Source: Tamarix chinensis (taxonomy: Eukaryota > Streptophyta > Magnoliopsida > Caryophyllales > Tamaricaceae). From it: a stretch of 64,000 nucleotides of DNA. Position numbers and translations under genes: made by a program. Shown piece by piece: positions 47,926-59,600 of this stretch. The stretch's first letter is position 1. Every line of letters begins with the position of its first letter. The notes beneath the pieces are model-generated. The model ran no database searches, was not told the origin of the DNA, and worked only from the letters and a program-made list of their open reading frames with translations. Location: NCBI GenBank assembly GCA_030549775.1, contig CM060177.1, positions 62,250,638 through 62,314,637 on the forward strand. Direction: 5' to 3'.

Positions 47926-50214
47926 TCTCATGCAAAACCATGGGGAGAAAAGGGTTCAAAGAGGGTGAAGGGAGCAAAATTTGTTATTTTCGGGTTAGGG
48001 TCTCATGCAAGGGTTTTTTTTGGCCAACTAGGTCGGAAGTGGCGGTTGCAAGTGGCTCGGCGGTAAGGGGAAAAATGGGGAGAAAAAGAAAAGGGGTGGA
48101 GAAGGGAGGAAGTGTAGGGCTCGAGGGGCGGTGTGGTGGTGCAGGGTGGTAGTAGGTGGTGGAAGAAGGTGGCACACGGGTTGGGCTTGGTGGTTCAAGC
48201 AGCGGCGGGCGGCGGTGATCAAGAACCAGGGAAGAAATGGAGGGAGAAGGAAGGAGAGAAGAGGGAGCTCGGGGAAAGAAGAAGGCTAAAAAATGAGGGG
48301 AATGAAGGGCTGGGGAGATGGAGAAAAAGAAGAGGGAGAAGAGAGGGGGCAAGGCTGGCCGGCGATCGGTGCTGCAGGTTGCAGGGTTGGTCGGGTGGCA
48401 GGAGAAAGAGGGGGAAGAAGAAGGAAAGGGAGAGGGTCATGTAGGGTGTGGTCCAAGAGCCAGTTTGGCTCGAAAAGGGAAGGAAAATGATGGGGGAAGA
48501 GAGAGAGGGAGAGGAAGGTAGGTGGTGATGGCAGGCGGCCGCATTTGTAGGGCTAGCATGGCGACGAGAGCAGGTCGGGTAGAGGTAGAGGAAGAGAGGA
48601 GAAGAAGAAAGAGATGGCGGGTGGTCCGGCGTAGGAAAAGAAAATAAGGCAAGCCGGCTGGTCCAGGGGGAAAAAGGAGGGACGGGCTAGGTGTGCTAGG
48701 TGTGTCGCGCGAGGTGGATAAGGGGAAGACGGGCCTGTGGCCCAGCGGGCTAGGAGGGCTGGTCAGGCCAGGCCAGCAGCCTGGCGGCCCAAATCCAGGA
48801 AGAAGGAAAAAAGAAATAGGGGAAAGGAGAAAGAAAAGAAAAGGTAGGAAAAGGAAATTGGGAAAAATGGAAAAATTGAAAATAATTAAATTTATAATAT
48901 AATAGGATGTAATATTTTTGATAATAAGTTTATTTAATAATTTAATTTAATATAAGTAAATATATTGGCTTAAAAAGGATAATTATAGTAAAATACTAGT
49001 TTGAAAATTTATTTAAATAAAATAATATGATAAATAGAAAATATTTAATTTAATTTTATTAAATGCTCTTATCCAAATTTACATACTCTAAATCTATAAA
49101 ATAATTAAAATAAATAATTTTAAAAGCTAGTTTTATTTCAAATAAAAGTTATTTATTAAAATATAGGTTTTTTTGAAATTTTTGGGGTATTACAACCTCC
49201 CTCGCCCAGGCCGGTCAGTTCTTTTCTTTTTTTTTTCTTTTCTCCCCCTGGACCGATTGGTCCAGTCGTCCCCTCTTCTTCCTTGACCTGCAGCGCACCT
49301 GCAACCGTGACTTGCAACACAATCTTTTCCAGCAGCCACAAGCCTAGCGCCGACCGTCCTCCCCTACCTCCCTGTCATTTTCTTTCCTCTTTTCGACCCC
49401 GACCAAGCCCATCTCTCCCCTCCCTGCGTGCCCATCTCTTTCCTCTTTCTCTCCCTCCCCGACCTAATCTGCCATGGCAGGACTGCACCGCCGGCTAGTG
49501 GTCCTGCCACACCTTCCCCGTTTTTCCTCTTCCCCTTCGTCGTTTTCCCCCTCAATTATCCTATAAATACCCCTCATTAGCAGCTTGGTTCGAGCTCCTT
49601 TTTCCGCAGCCCATAACCTCGTTTTTTCGCTGCCGCCCAAATAGACACCTATCCCGCCGTCGGCCACCTCCGCCGCAAACTCCGCGCACAAAAACCTTCC
49701 CCGCACCTCCCTCTACAAGACAGAACCACCATCAGCCCCTACCTCGCCCTACACGTGCCACCCTGGCCGTGCGAAATCGCCACCCCGAGCAACCCCTCGC
49801 CGCCCCTTTGCGCCGCCTTCCGCCGCCAATCTCGCCTCTACCAACACCTCCCTCACCCTCCAAAACACCTAGGGAACCTCCCCCTACCTTCTCACACCTT
49901 CATCTCCCCCTGCCTCCCTCTCCTTCTACCTTCTCCATTTTTCCACCACCTTCGGTCGCCGCACCAACCACCGTGCGCCGCCACTCCCAGCCACGCCACC
50001 ACCCTCATTCCACCCCTCTTCACCTGCTATATCTTCCTCCACCTCAAACACCCCTCTATCCTCTCTCCTTTAGCCTACACATTGATCTTTCCACCTCTCT
50101 TCCTCCTCCACCACCGCCGCCATCAACGCCTCGCGCCGCCGCCGGTTCGACCACTAACCTTAGGTGGTGCTCTAACCTCCTCAACCCCTAAAGCTTTTTA
50201 GCACAAGTGATTAA

Positions 50215-50711
50215 TAATTTTTACTAATATTAAGGGTATTATTATTATTATCATTATTATTATGGTTGGTATTATCATTATTATTATTATCTTTATCATT
50301 AACGAATCTAACTTTAGAAACCCATTTTATATAAGTGTTAACAATTTTTAGTAATATTAATAGTATTACCCTTATTAGTATTATTATTATTATTACTATT
50401 AATGTTGTGTTGTTATTACTATTATTATTATTATTATTAGTATTAGTATTAGTATTATTATTACTATTATCATTATTATTATGTATCACGCTTACTACCT
50501 AAACTAATTTCAGAAATATTTATAAATATGGTATTATTATATAGTATCTTTATCATTATTAATAACATTATCATTACTACTACTATTATTATCTCTATTA
50601 TTAATATTATTATTTTCTTACTAGTACTAACTTGACCATTACCACTTTTAGTGTAAATATTGGGACTCTTATATTACTATTATTCTTTTTGATTGTTATC
50701 TTCTATTATAC

Positions 50712-50751
<40 letters not shown>

Positions 50752-50809
50752 TACTACTACTACTACTACTACTTAACCTAACTTTATTTGATTATTATTA
50801 TTGTTGTTG

Positions 50810-50867
<58 letters not shown>

Positions 50868-51340
50868 ACTTAACACCTTTATCATTATTGTTATTATTAC
50901 TACTACTTTTATTATTATCAATGTTATTTAACTCGAAGTTGGTGTGTTATCATTTTGTTGTTAAATAAGAAGAATACTTAAACCTTAGTACCTTACCATT
51001 TAATATTATTCCTAATGCCTTTAACACTAACATCATTACTATGGTATCATTATTAGTTATTACTATTATTACTATTATCATTATTTTATTACTATTATTG
51101 TGACAAAAACATTTGAACCCTTATATTATTATTATTCAAAATATAACTTTTATCATTATTATCTTTAGGAATATTTTTACTTGTTGGTATTGCTATTATT
51201 ATACTATTATTTTAACCCTAATACTATTATTAGACTTGGCCTTAAGAACACTAGGGCTTCTATCACTATAAGCATTAGCATTACTATTATTATTATTATT
51301 GTCATTATTTTGCTATAACTAGTATTAGTACTATTATTAT
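50215..51340 (+). repeat. ATT-rich microsatellite zone in element E
   Basis: Over 1 kb dominated by ATT/TTA triplets with interspersed ATC, ACT and GTT runs. A compound (TTA)n(CTA)n block is at about 50713-50773 and a (GTT)n plus (ATT)n block at about 50799-50870. The order is the same as in F read on its minus strand. Confidence 0.9.
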
Positions 51341-52319
51341 AGGAATAAAGCTATTAGGTTTAATACTATAAGTATGGAATTAAATATTTAAAATAATCAT
51401 ATTTTGGCTAGTAATATCTAGTGGGCCAACTTGAAGATAAAAACCCTAGTTTTCACATATGATACTCCCTTTAATAATAACAATCCTAATCTTAGACTAA
51501 AATAAGGAGTAATGGTACTTTTGGTAGGAGGGAAACTAATCCTTAGTATTTTTCCTTTTATAGGTGGATCAAATCAAAACCCTAAGGAGTTATAGGAGCG
51601 TGCTCTAAGCCCGGCGTCGCTTTAGGTAAGGACGTAACTAAGGCCTTTTGTGTGTCTATATGTATTATGTGCTTCACATGCTATGTATCCTATGTTTATT
51701 ATTATCAATTGTGTTGTGTGTGCATGACATGGAGTTGAAGTATGTGTGGGGTATTTGCATGGCATGTGTATTATGTATATATGATGATATGTGTCGTGAT
51801 CTTGTAAGACATACATGTAAGGGAGTTGATGTGTTTTGTGTGGGAGAAAGGATTAAAAAGGAGGATTGGGAAAGAGATTGACCAAGGGAGGTGAGTTGAC
51901 CTAATTATTTTAATGATTTATGAGTGGAAGAATAAAATGGAGAATTCTAGGGTTTGTGCGGGAGAATCTGATTAATGATTTTTATGGTTTTGTGTGGGAG
52001 AGTTTAACTTATGGTTTTGTATGAGAGAATCTAATTTATGGTTTGGACGATTTTGTATGGGAGGATGTAATATACAATGTTACATGGGATAATCTAATTT
52101 ATGGTTTATATGGGAGATTCTAATTTATGATTTTATGTGGAAGAATCTATCTCATGATCTTGTATGGAAGAATTTAATTTGTGTTTATGAATGGGGGTAT
52201 CTAATCAATTGTATTATATAGACAAATCTTTGGGTTTTATATGGTTTGAATCTAGGGTTTGGTATGGATGGATCTTTGGTTTTGTGTGGACTGAATTTAG
52301 GGTTTTGTATGACGAAATC

Positions 52320-52570
52320 TAGGGTTTGCATGGTGGTATTAGGGTTTGTATGGTGGTATTAATGGTTGCATGGTGGTATTAGGGTTTGCATGGTGGTATT
52401 AATGGTTGTATGGTGGTATTAATAGTTGCATGGTGGTATTATGGTTTGTATGGTGGTATTATGGTTTGTAAGGTGGTATTATGGTTTGTATGGTGGTATT
52501 AATGGTTGTATGGTGGTATTAGGGTTTGCATGGTGGAGTTAGGGTTTCGCATGGGAGTTAATGATTGTAT
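52320..52570 (+). repeat. 20-bp minisatellite in element E
   Basis: About 12 tandem copies of GGTTTGYATGGTGGTATTA (unit near 20 bp). Copies differ mainly by AGGGTTTG versus AATGGTTG. A second short direct repeat, GGAGTGGTTACCCACGGTTT, occurs twice at about 52866-52910. Related CCATG-AAACCCT words occur in F and H. Confidence 0.9.
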
Positions 52571-53104
52571 GGGATTTAGGGTTTCTGTGAAAAGTTCGAG
52601 AAGTTGCATGAGAGCGAAATTTACGTATGAAAGGTTGATTTGGGATGTAAGGAAGGTAATGCAAGTATTATTTGAGTGTTTGAACTATTTTGGATGGAAA
52701 ATAGTGCGTGGAGTATTATAAGGGTATGGAGGAGACAGAATTAGGGTTTGGAGTGATTAACTTGGGGTCATTGTGATTAAATAGGGTTGGAGTAGCTAAT
52801 TGTGATTTGTTGTGGTTAATTAAGGTTTGGAATGGCTAATTATGGTCGTTATGGTAAAATAGGGTTTGGAGTGGTTACCCACGGTTTGGAGTGGTTACCC
52901 ACGGTTTGGTGTGGACAATTAGGGTTGGTTGTCACTGCTTAGAGTTTTTGTGTTATCATGTGTATTTATGATTAAAGTGTAATCATGATTGTGGAATTTT
53001 ATTATTTGTGAGATGTGAAATGATTCATACATGTCCATGGTGAGAGCCTTTGAATAAGATACTTAAGATATTAATCACGTAAAGTGAAAGAGGTTGAGCC
53101 GGAG

Positions 53105-53225
53105 CCAGACCGGTCCACCGACAAATAATAGTGGCAGGGTATGTTACCCTTGTGAACGGTCCACCAGCTATAATAGTGGCAGGGCATGGCCCTCATGACC
53201 GTTCCACCAGCTATAATATTGGGGT
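53105..53225 (+). repeat. Motif cluster in element E
   Basis: Three copies of CCGGTCCACCG/CC-AATAATAGTGG near 53109, 53158 and 53203 with GGCAGGGYATG spacers. Confidence 0.85.
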
Positions 53226-53772
53226 TCCCGCACTCACATGGACTGATAAAGACTATGATGGGAATCGATTATAATTATCAGAGATCTGATGAAAAAGTTA
53301 TCTGGTTCATAACCATTATTGTTTATTTGTGTTATTGCATGTTATCTACGTAATTATGCCATGTATGTTATGTCATGTATCTCTATGTATGTGGGCCTTA
53401 GTGTGTATGTTACCTTATTCAGTACATAGCGTACTGATCACCCGTTTCATGGGTGTTGCTCATTCCCACGAGCAGAAGACCCGTTTGAGCTTGTAGGTAG
53501 GGGATGATGTCTTAGATGCCTACAACACTTACGAGGCATCGGATGGGGCTGAGCGATGAGCCTAAACTTGACTTGGGGATCGAGAGTGACTCGGCCGGAC
53601 CTATTTCTTTTATCGGACTTTATATTATCGTATTTTAGTTGTGTTTTGGTACTATGCATTATGTTTTGAAAAACGTACTCTTTAGTTTGTAATCCTAAAT
53701 CATGCTCTAATTTCTGTATGACTTGTGTGTTAATTGTGATTTGTGTTTAATGTTAACTTTATTTAGCCTTAG

Positions 53773-53818
53773 CACTTAGTACTGGAATGGTAGGAGCGAA
53801 CTGATCTGGTACTAAGTG
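53773..53818 (+). other. 3'-terminal hairpin of element E
   Basis: CACTTAGTAC (53773-53782) pairs perfectly with GTACTAAGTG (53809-53818), a 10-bp stem extended by a T-G wobble. Confidence 0.8.
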
Positions 53819-54761
53819 TGGTGGTAATGCCTCCGAGTTTACGGTTTTATCTTTTTGCTTCCGCTAAACCCTTTTAATTAAACAAAAATTTTCAGTAGTA
53901 AATTTGGGGGTGTTACAAGTGGGGCCTAATCTCAACATGAAAGATTATATGAGTCTGAGATAACTAAACAATGATTAAGATACTAATCACTTATAGTGAA
54001 AGATTACATGGGTCCGGAATGAGGTGTAGAAGTCTGTTCCACCAACTTAATAATAGTGGCTAGGCACATTATTCCCTGGGAGGTGCTTCAGGTCATTTCA
54101 CCGGTTCAAGAATAGTGGTCAGAAGCATTTTCTCCTGGGAGGTGTAGAGTCCATTCCACCAGCTTAATAATAGTGGTTAGGAGTATTTTTCCCTAGGTGG
54201 TGTTTCAGACTGGTCCACTAGTTTAAGAATAGTGGAGGCCCTAAACTCAACATAAATAAAAGAATAGATTATATCATCTTCAAATATTACAAAACTGGAC
54301 TAGTAATTACCTTGTGTTGATTCTTGTATCTTGCATGTAGACTACTTTATGTTGTGAATGTGTGTAATGATATTTTTTCCACTTTGACTGCATTGTTACC
54401 TTACTCAATACCTAGCGTACTAATCATCATTTTCATGGGTGCTGCTCATTCCCAGAAGTAGATGACCCTGATGGTTTTGTGCAGGTCTTTGAGGATCCTG
54501 TTGAGTATTTTGTTATCTTTGATGCATTGTGTGGGGAAGAGTGAATTTTATATGTATGGGGTGTTTGGGCGAAGAGTCATGTTATCCCGATGATGTTTTT
54601 ACCTAGATACCCTTTTTGGACTCTTTGATCCATGGTATTCCTCTTATAATATTTTGTTATTGTAATATAAAGTTAATCTCTAATCTTGTATTTGGTATTA
54701 TGAAAATTATCTCATTTTTGGTTTTATCCTGTTGAGCATTTTAAATTATTTAGCCTTGTGA

Positions 54762-54800
54762 TTGGCATAAGGTTCGGATGGTAAACCCGACTTATGTCAA
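54762..54800 (+). other. 3'-terminal hairpin of element G
   Basis: TTGGCATAAG (54762-54771) pairs with CTTATGTCAA (54791-54800), 10 bp with one G-T wobble. Same place as the CACTTAGTAC hairpin in C and E but different sequence in both arms. Confidence 0.7.
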
Positions 54801-54882
54801 TTACGACAGTAACACCTAGTTATTTTAATTTTGCTTCCGCTATAAAATAAAATTTTTCAGTAGTAAATTTTGGAGTGTTACA

Positions 54883-55483
54883 TTGTTGTCGATCCCTAAC
54901 TTGAGGAGGTCAAGCCTGGAAGACCTTATCCCATTCTGATCTTCCAACAGAATCTCTAGTGTTTTATTCAAAGTGACTATATAACGCATCCAAAACATAG
55001 AACCAAATTCATTCCTTAATTATGCACCTTTCTAAATCTAGATACTTGTACTTTAAAAAAAAGTAAGTTCCATGAATAACTTTTTTCCATAATTAACACG
55101 TCCTAAAAATAATACTTTTATAAATAACATTTTTATTAAATAAGGCTTTCCATAATACCACTTCCCAATTTGAATAATTTTCATAAACAATTGACCACTT
55201 AGGTTAGAATACAATCAACCATCATTTTGATTAATACAAATTAAGAAAACAAAGATCATATATTCATAATAATATCATCTGAAAGCATGTATCATAAATT
55301 TCATATGATCAACCAACAATATATAAAATCACATAAGCATCCTACATACATTTCAAATAAAATAGCAAAATAAATTTATAAAAATATATATGAATAAAGT
55401 TATGTTTTTAAAAATCATATTGTCAGATAAAATTATGAACCAAGTTGATAAAAGACAAAGTTTTATAAAATAAAAGTTATTGT
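54883..55483. other. AT-rich spacer between G and F
   Basis: 600 bp with no recognised coding or repeat feature. It may belong to the older element into which G inserted. Confidence 0.4.
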
Positions 55484-56219
55484 AACACCCCTAAAATTCA
55501 CTAATGAAAATTTTTATTTATTTTAAAAGATACAACGGAAGTAAGGAATATGAAAACCATGAACTTTGGGGATATTACTACCATGATTAGTAGAAGCCCA
55601 GCCCCCCGCTAATGTCATAATAACCACAAGGCTAAAGACAAATTACTGTCAACCATAAGTCAAACTTAAAACAATAATTCATAACAGCACTGGAACATTC
55701 ATAATATAAAAATCAGAGTATGTGTAAAAGAGTTTACAATCCAAGAGTATATAATTAATGTTCCCAAAAGGGATAAAAGTTATAGTAAGATAAAATAGGA
55801 CAAAACAAGTTTGAAATAAACCGATTCAAGATAAATAAACAGTAAAAAGAAAATCTGGCCAAGTCGCTCTCGGTCCCCATGCCAAGTCTAGCTCAACTCT
55901 CATCCCCTCCTGATGCCTCGTATGCATCGAAGGAATCAAAAATAGCATCACCTACCTGCACAAACTCAGTAGGGACCTCTACTCATGGGAATAAGCAGCA
56001 CCCATGAAATGGATGGTTGGTACATTACTTACTGAGCAAGGTAACCATGCATTTAAGGCCTACACATGAAGGCATATAACATAAGCATGATCATATAAAC
56101 AACATACACACAATATAGATAATAAAGTCTGAGCTATAATCTGGATAATCATATTCTTTAAATCTCTAATCATTACTCATTTAACCCTATACTTATTATA
56201 ATTCCATGCGAGTGTGGGA

Positions 56220-56553
56220 ACCCCACTTTATAGCTAGTGGATTGGAAACAAACAGGGTACAATGCACCTGACTACTATTATATACTAGTGGATCGGTCTC
56301 CAGGGTAAGACTCTCTTGGCCACTATTATGCTAGTAGACAGTTTGATCCCGACCCTCATGGTGTTCCATTATAAGTACTTAGTGTCTTTTTCATGTCTTA
56401 TCATAACTTAGAGTTTGGTTTATTGAGCTTAGGATCCCCTGCTATTATCTTTAGTGGATCATAAACATATAGGGAAGAATGTACTTGACCACTATAATAT
56501 GCTAGTGGATCGATCTCTATGGCACCTCGACACCTGGCCACTATTATGCTGGT
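56220..56553 (-). repeat. Motif cluster in element F
   Basis: Six decayed copies of CCACTATTAT-CTAGTGGATCGG near 56223, 56272, 56321, 56440, 56491 and 56538. The last is split by the copia-like solo LTR. Confidence 0.8.
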
Positions 56554-57409
56554 TGATGTAGGAGCATATAATGATTGTCATGTTCATCTTAATTCTCAAG
56601 GTAAGGAAGAATTAGATTTCTTAATGTTGGAGCCTATCATATTAAATGTTCTTGATAATTTGTATATGCTTGGTGTTGAAAACCATTCAAGTTGTTCTTG
56701 TAGGTATGTTACATATTTGCAAGAAGAAGATATTAATACAATTTAAAGTGTATAAGTATTCAAAGCATGAAAGACTATGGAATATATGGGATGATACTTT
56801 ACAACAAGAAGATATGGTGATGATTCTCATGAATTGTATTAACTTGTTGTAAACCCTAACCCTAAGTGTATTTTATGTAAGTTAGGGTTTGATATAATTT
56901 TATGTGTGTATCATAGTTAATTGTATGGCTTTGTAATATTAATCATTATTATCATTTAGTCAATGATATTATGATTAGGATTAATTTTTATATCGGCTTA
57001 ATTCAACCAAGTTAAATGGGCTTGAATTAAGGTTAAGTGCTGGCTGGGTGAGCTTGTCGAACCAGCTAGAACTTCCTCCCTATATATACACCTATTTTTA
57101 CACGCATGAAATCATATGGAATATACAGAATTTTGAACACAACAATGGAGCAAAGCTAGGCTATGTTTATCTCTCCCTTTTGAGTCTTCTTTGAGCAAGG
57201 AAATCCTGAGGCATTATCCTTCCTCCATTTATCTCAACCTTCGAAGCTTTGAAGCTGATTCAAACTAGTCAAAACCAACTTGCATCTTCAACTTGTTTTC
57301 TTCAAGTTTAATCCATATTAAACCTTCGTTTCTTTTGCTTAATTTTGTGATTGATATCTCCAAATCAACAGCCTTTGATCCAACCTTCCCTCCACTTTGA
57401 TTTACATCA
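56554..57409 (+). mobile_element. Copia-like solo LTR (856 bp)
   Basis: Starts TGATGTAGGAGC and ends TTTACATCA, giving inverted ends TGATGTA/TACATCA. Flanking 5 bp are CTGGT (56549-56553) and CCGGT (57410-57414), a TSD with one transition. The host motif CCGGTGGATCGG resumes on the right. Inside is a TATATATACACC TATA-box-like sequence at about 57085 and ATGGAGCAAAGC downstream, as in an LTR promoter/leader. Short frames here (about 70 codons) are unrecognised. Lineage not proven; copia is suggested by size and ends. Confidence 0.7.
57085..57096 (+). promoter_or_regulatory. Putative TATA box of the copia-like solo LTR
   Basis: CCTATATATACACC about 325 bp before the LTR 3' end, in a GC-moderate stretch. 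Position is compatible with an LTR U3/R promoter, but no transcription start can be shown. Confidence 0.4.
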
Positions 57410-58979
57410 CCGGTGGATCGGTCTAGGCCTAGGTCAATAATCTTTTGCTTTAAATAGTTAGTGTCTTACTGTTTCTTATTTAGCAAGTTTCTACCTTATA
57501 CATGCATGTCACAAACCATCTACTCTTATCCTCCCAAGAGGGCACGTCCTATATCTTGAGACTTCTACACCTCCTAACACACTTCGACATCCTTTCCTTC
57601 TTCCACTTACTCACACTGGAAGCTCAACTCCTAAGTGTGTGGGACAAGGCCCACTACCTTATGCCATCGAAGTCCACTCACCATCTCCCCCTAGGGGTTC
57701 CCCTGAAATCCTAATTAGGCCTATGTGGCACATCCTTCTCTGCCTCATACAAGGAAAGCTCCTTTACCACCCCATAGATTACCTCACTTAGATTCAACCC
57801 CCATCATTTGACTTTACTCCCCAAATACACACGTGACCATGAAACCCTAGTTGGCCACTCTAAACCCTAACACCTTTCTTTCCCATATGTCACCCCCTCC
57901 ATTTCTCTCCTTCCATCCTTGCTTTCCCAGGACACCCATACTCACCCTACACATGATATTCTTCCACTCTCATCCCGCACTCCACTCACACTCAGTTATT
58001 TTTACTTTCTCAACCACCTCTAATTAGGGGTTTCCTTTCCCAACCCTAGCCAGGTTTCCTATGCACCCTTATACCAACTTATGTACTATTTTTCACCCAA
58101 AGTCTCCAATCATCCCCCAAAACTCTTCCCTTAACTTACTTACACCCCAAGGAAACTTTTCCTAAGTAAAGATCATCCCCATACAAACTCCATCCAGTCC
58201 ATGTAAACCCTAGAAATTTCCATGCAACCACCTTCCATCCCATGTAAACCCTCAAAACTCCCATTCAAACCCTAGAGATCCCCATGAAAACTCCTTTCAT
58301 CCCATGCAAGGTTCACCCCACTCTTTTATTTTGTTCATGATTCCCTTTTTATTTTCCCCCTCATCGATCATAAGATAATTAGGTTAATCCCGTATCCCTT
58401 TTGCCAATTCACTTCCCCTTTTTTCCATTTTTATCCCTTTACCCTCATATCACATTATTAAACACCCTAGCATGCATGTCCTAAAAGGCTACATCATATA
58501 ACATCATAAGCACATCATATTTATCAACATACACATGACATAGGGAAGTTACATATGCATACCTCAACTCCAAACAGCACTACAAATAAATAGCCATAAT
58601 AATCACAAAGTACACAACATGACATAACATATGGCATACAAGACACATAACCCACATATATATGGGCTTAACTACATCCTTACTTAACATGACACCAGTC
58701 TTAGAGCATGCTCCTATGCCTCCTTAGGATTTTGACTAGATTTGCCTATAAGAAGAGAAAACTAAGGGTTAATTTTTTTCTTACCAAAATATCACCATTT
58801 CCTACCTTAACCTTATCCTAGCCTAATATTAGGGTTGCTAATAGTAATAGTAGTTTTATAAGTAAAAGTAGGGTTTCTATTCTCAAGGTAGCTAACTATA
58901 TTATTGCTAGTCAAAATAGGTCTTAAGAGGTATATAGGTTCATGCTAAGGTATTTATAGCCATATTTATATTATTAAAG

Positions 58980-59029
58980 ATAATAGCTTTAATATTACTA
59001 ATAATAGTAATAATGATAGTTGTAGTTTT

Positions 59030-59121
<92 letters not shown>

Positions 59122-59547
59122 GTTCTAATCTTAAGAATAATACTTGAAAGGGTCCTAATAATCATAATAATAGTAACCCTAGTGATAATAAGGTCAAGGT
59201 TAATAATAATGATAGTAATAATAATAATAACAACAACAACAACAACAATGATAATATTGTTAAAAATAATACTAATAATAATAATAATCGTAATAATAAT
59301 AATAATATATGGGTTCGAATACTTACCATACTAATAATAGTTATAATATGCCAAAATTAGCATTAAAAATAATAATAATATTATTATTATTATTAATGAT
59401 AATAAAAATAATGATAATCATAATAATAATAAAAAATAAGGTTTCAACCCCTTTATAATAATAATAATAGTATTAATACTCCAAGGTTATATTTAATAAT
59501 AATATTGATAAGAATAATAATAATGATAACATAATGATAATAATAAT

Positions 59548-59594
<47 letters not shown>

Positions 59595-59600
59595 AAATAA
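58980..59600 (-). repeat. ATT-rich microsatellite zone in element F
   Basis: On the plus strand (TAG)n then (TAA)n at 59031-59120, (AAC)n at about 59226-59249, and a terminal (AAT)n at about 59550-59592. Read in minus orientation the order of blocks parallels that of element E. Confidence 0.9.

Larger units (their letters stand above)
44328..49194 (-). mobile_element. Solo-LTR-like element D (subfamily 1)
   Basis: 4867-bp unit starting CGTAACACCCCCAAATTT (first base C instead of T) and ending TTTTTGGGGTATTACA, with perfect TSD ACCTC (44323-44327, 49195-49199). It splits the pyrimidine-rich block of E. Minus orientation: AT-rich 5' end (48850-49194), CT block on the minus strand (47930-48840), perfect 9-bp hairpin (47902-47925), minisatellite (46010-47250) with a MITE inside, duplicated CACCGGT segment (45460-45600), motif cluster (45005-45340), 3' hairpin (44428-44473). 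It must be younger than E. Confidence 0.88.
43866..53917 (+). mobile_element. Solo-LTR-like element E (subfamily 2), carrying nested D
   Basis: Starts TGAAATACCCCAAAATCC and ends AAATTTGGGGGTGTTACA, with perfect TSD AGTGG (43861-43865, 53918-53922). Own length about 5.2 kb without D. After D the pyrimidine-rich block (49200-50190) continues, then a long ATT-rich microsatellite zone (50215-51340), a GCATGGTGGTATTAGGGTTT minisatellite (52320-52570), the motif cluster (53105-53225), a TGCTCATTCCCACGAGCA hairpin (about 53457) and the terminal hairpin (53773-53818). The TSD lies in the AATAGTGG part of a G motif copy. No coding content recognised. Confidence 0.85.
41720..54882 (+). mobile_element. 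Solo-LTR-like element G, carrying nested E and D
   Basis: Starts TGTAATACCCTGAATTTT and ends AAATTTTGGAGTGTTACA. Own sequence is 41720-43865 plus 53923-54882, about 3.1 kb. Modules: pyrimidine-rich block (41890-42620), AT-rich middle without the ATT or minisatellite arrays, motif cluster (43780-43865 and 54035-54235), a CTGCTCATTCCCAGAAGTAG block (54447), and a terminal hairpin (54762-54800). Flanking 5 bp are CTACT and TTGTT, not identical, so the TSD is not confirmed. Element E lies inside one of its motif copies. Third subfamily by sequence. Confidence 0.75.

Noticed and set aside
56850..56890. Telomere-like AAACCCTAACCCTAA
   Set aside because: Only about two units, inside a solo LTR; no telomeric array.
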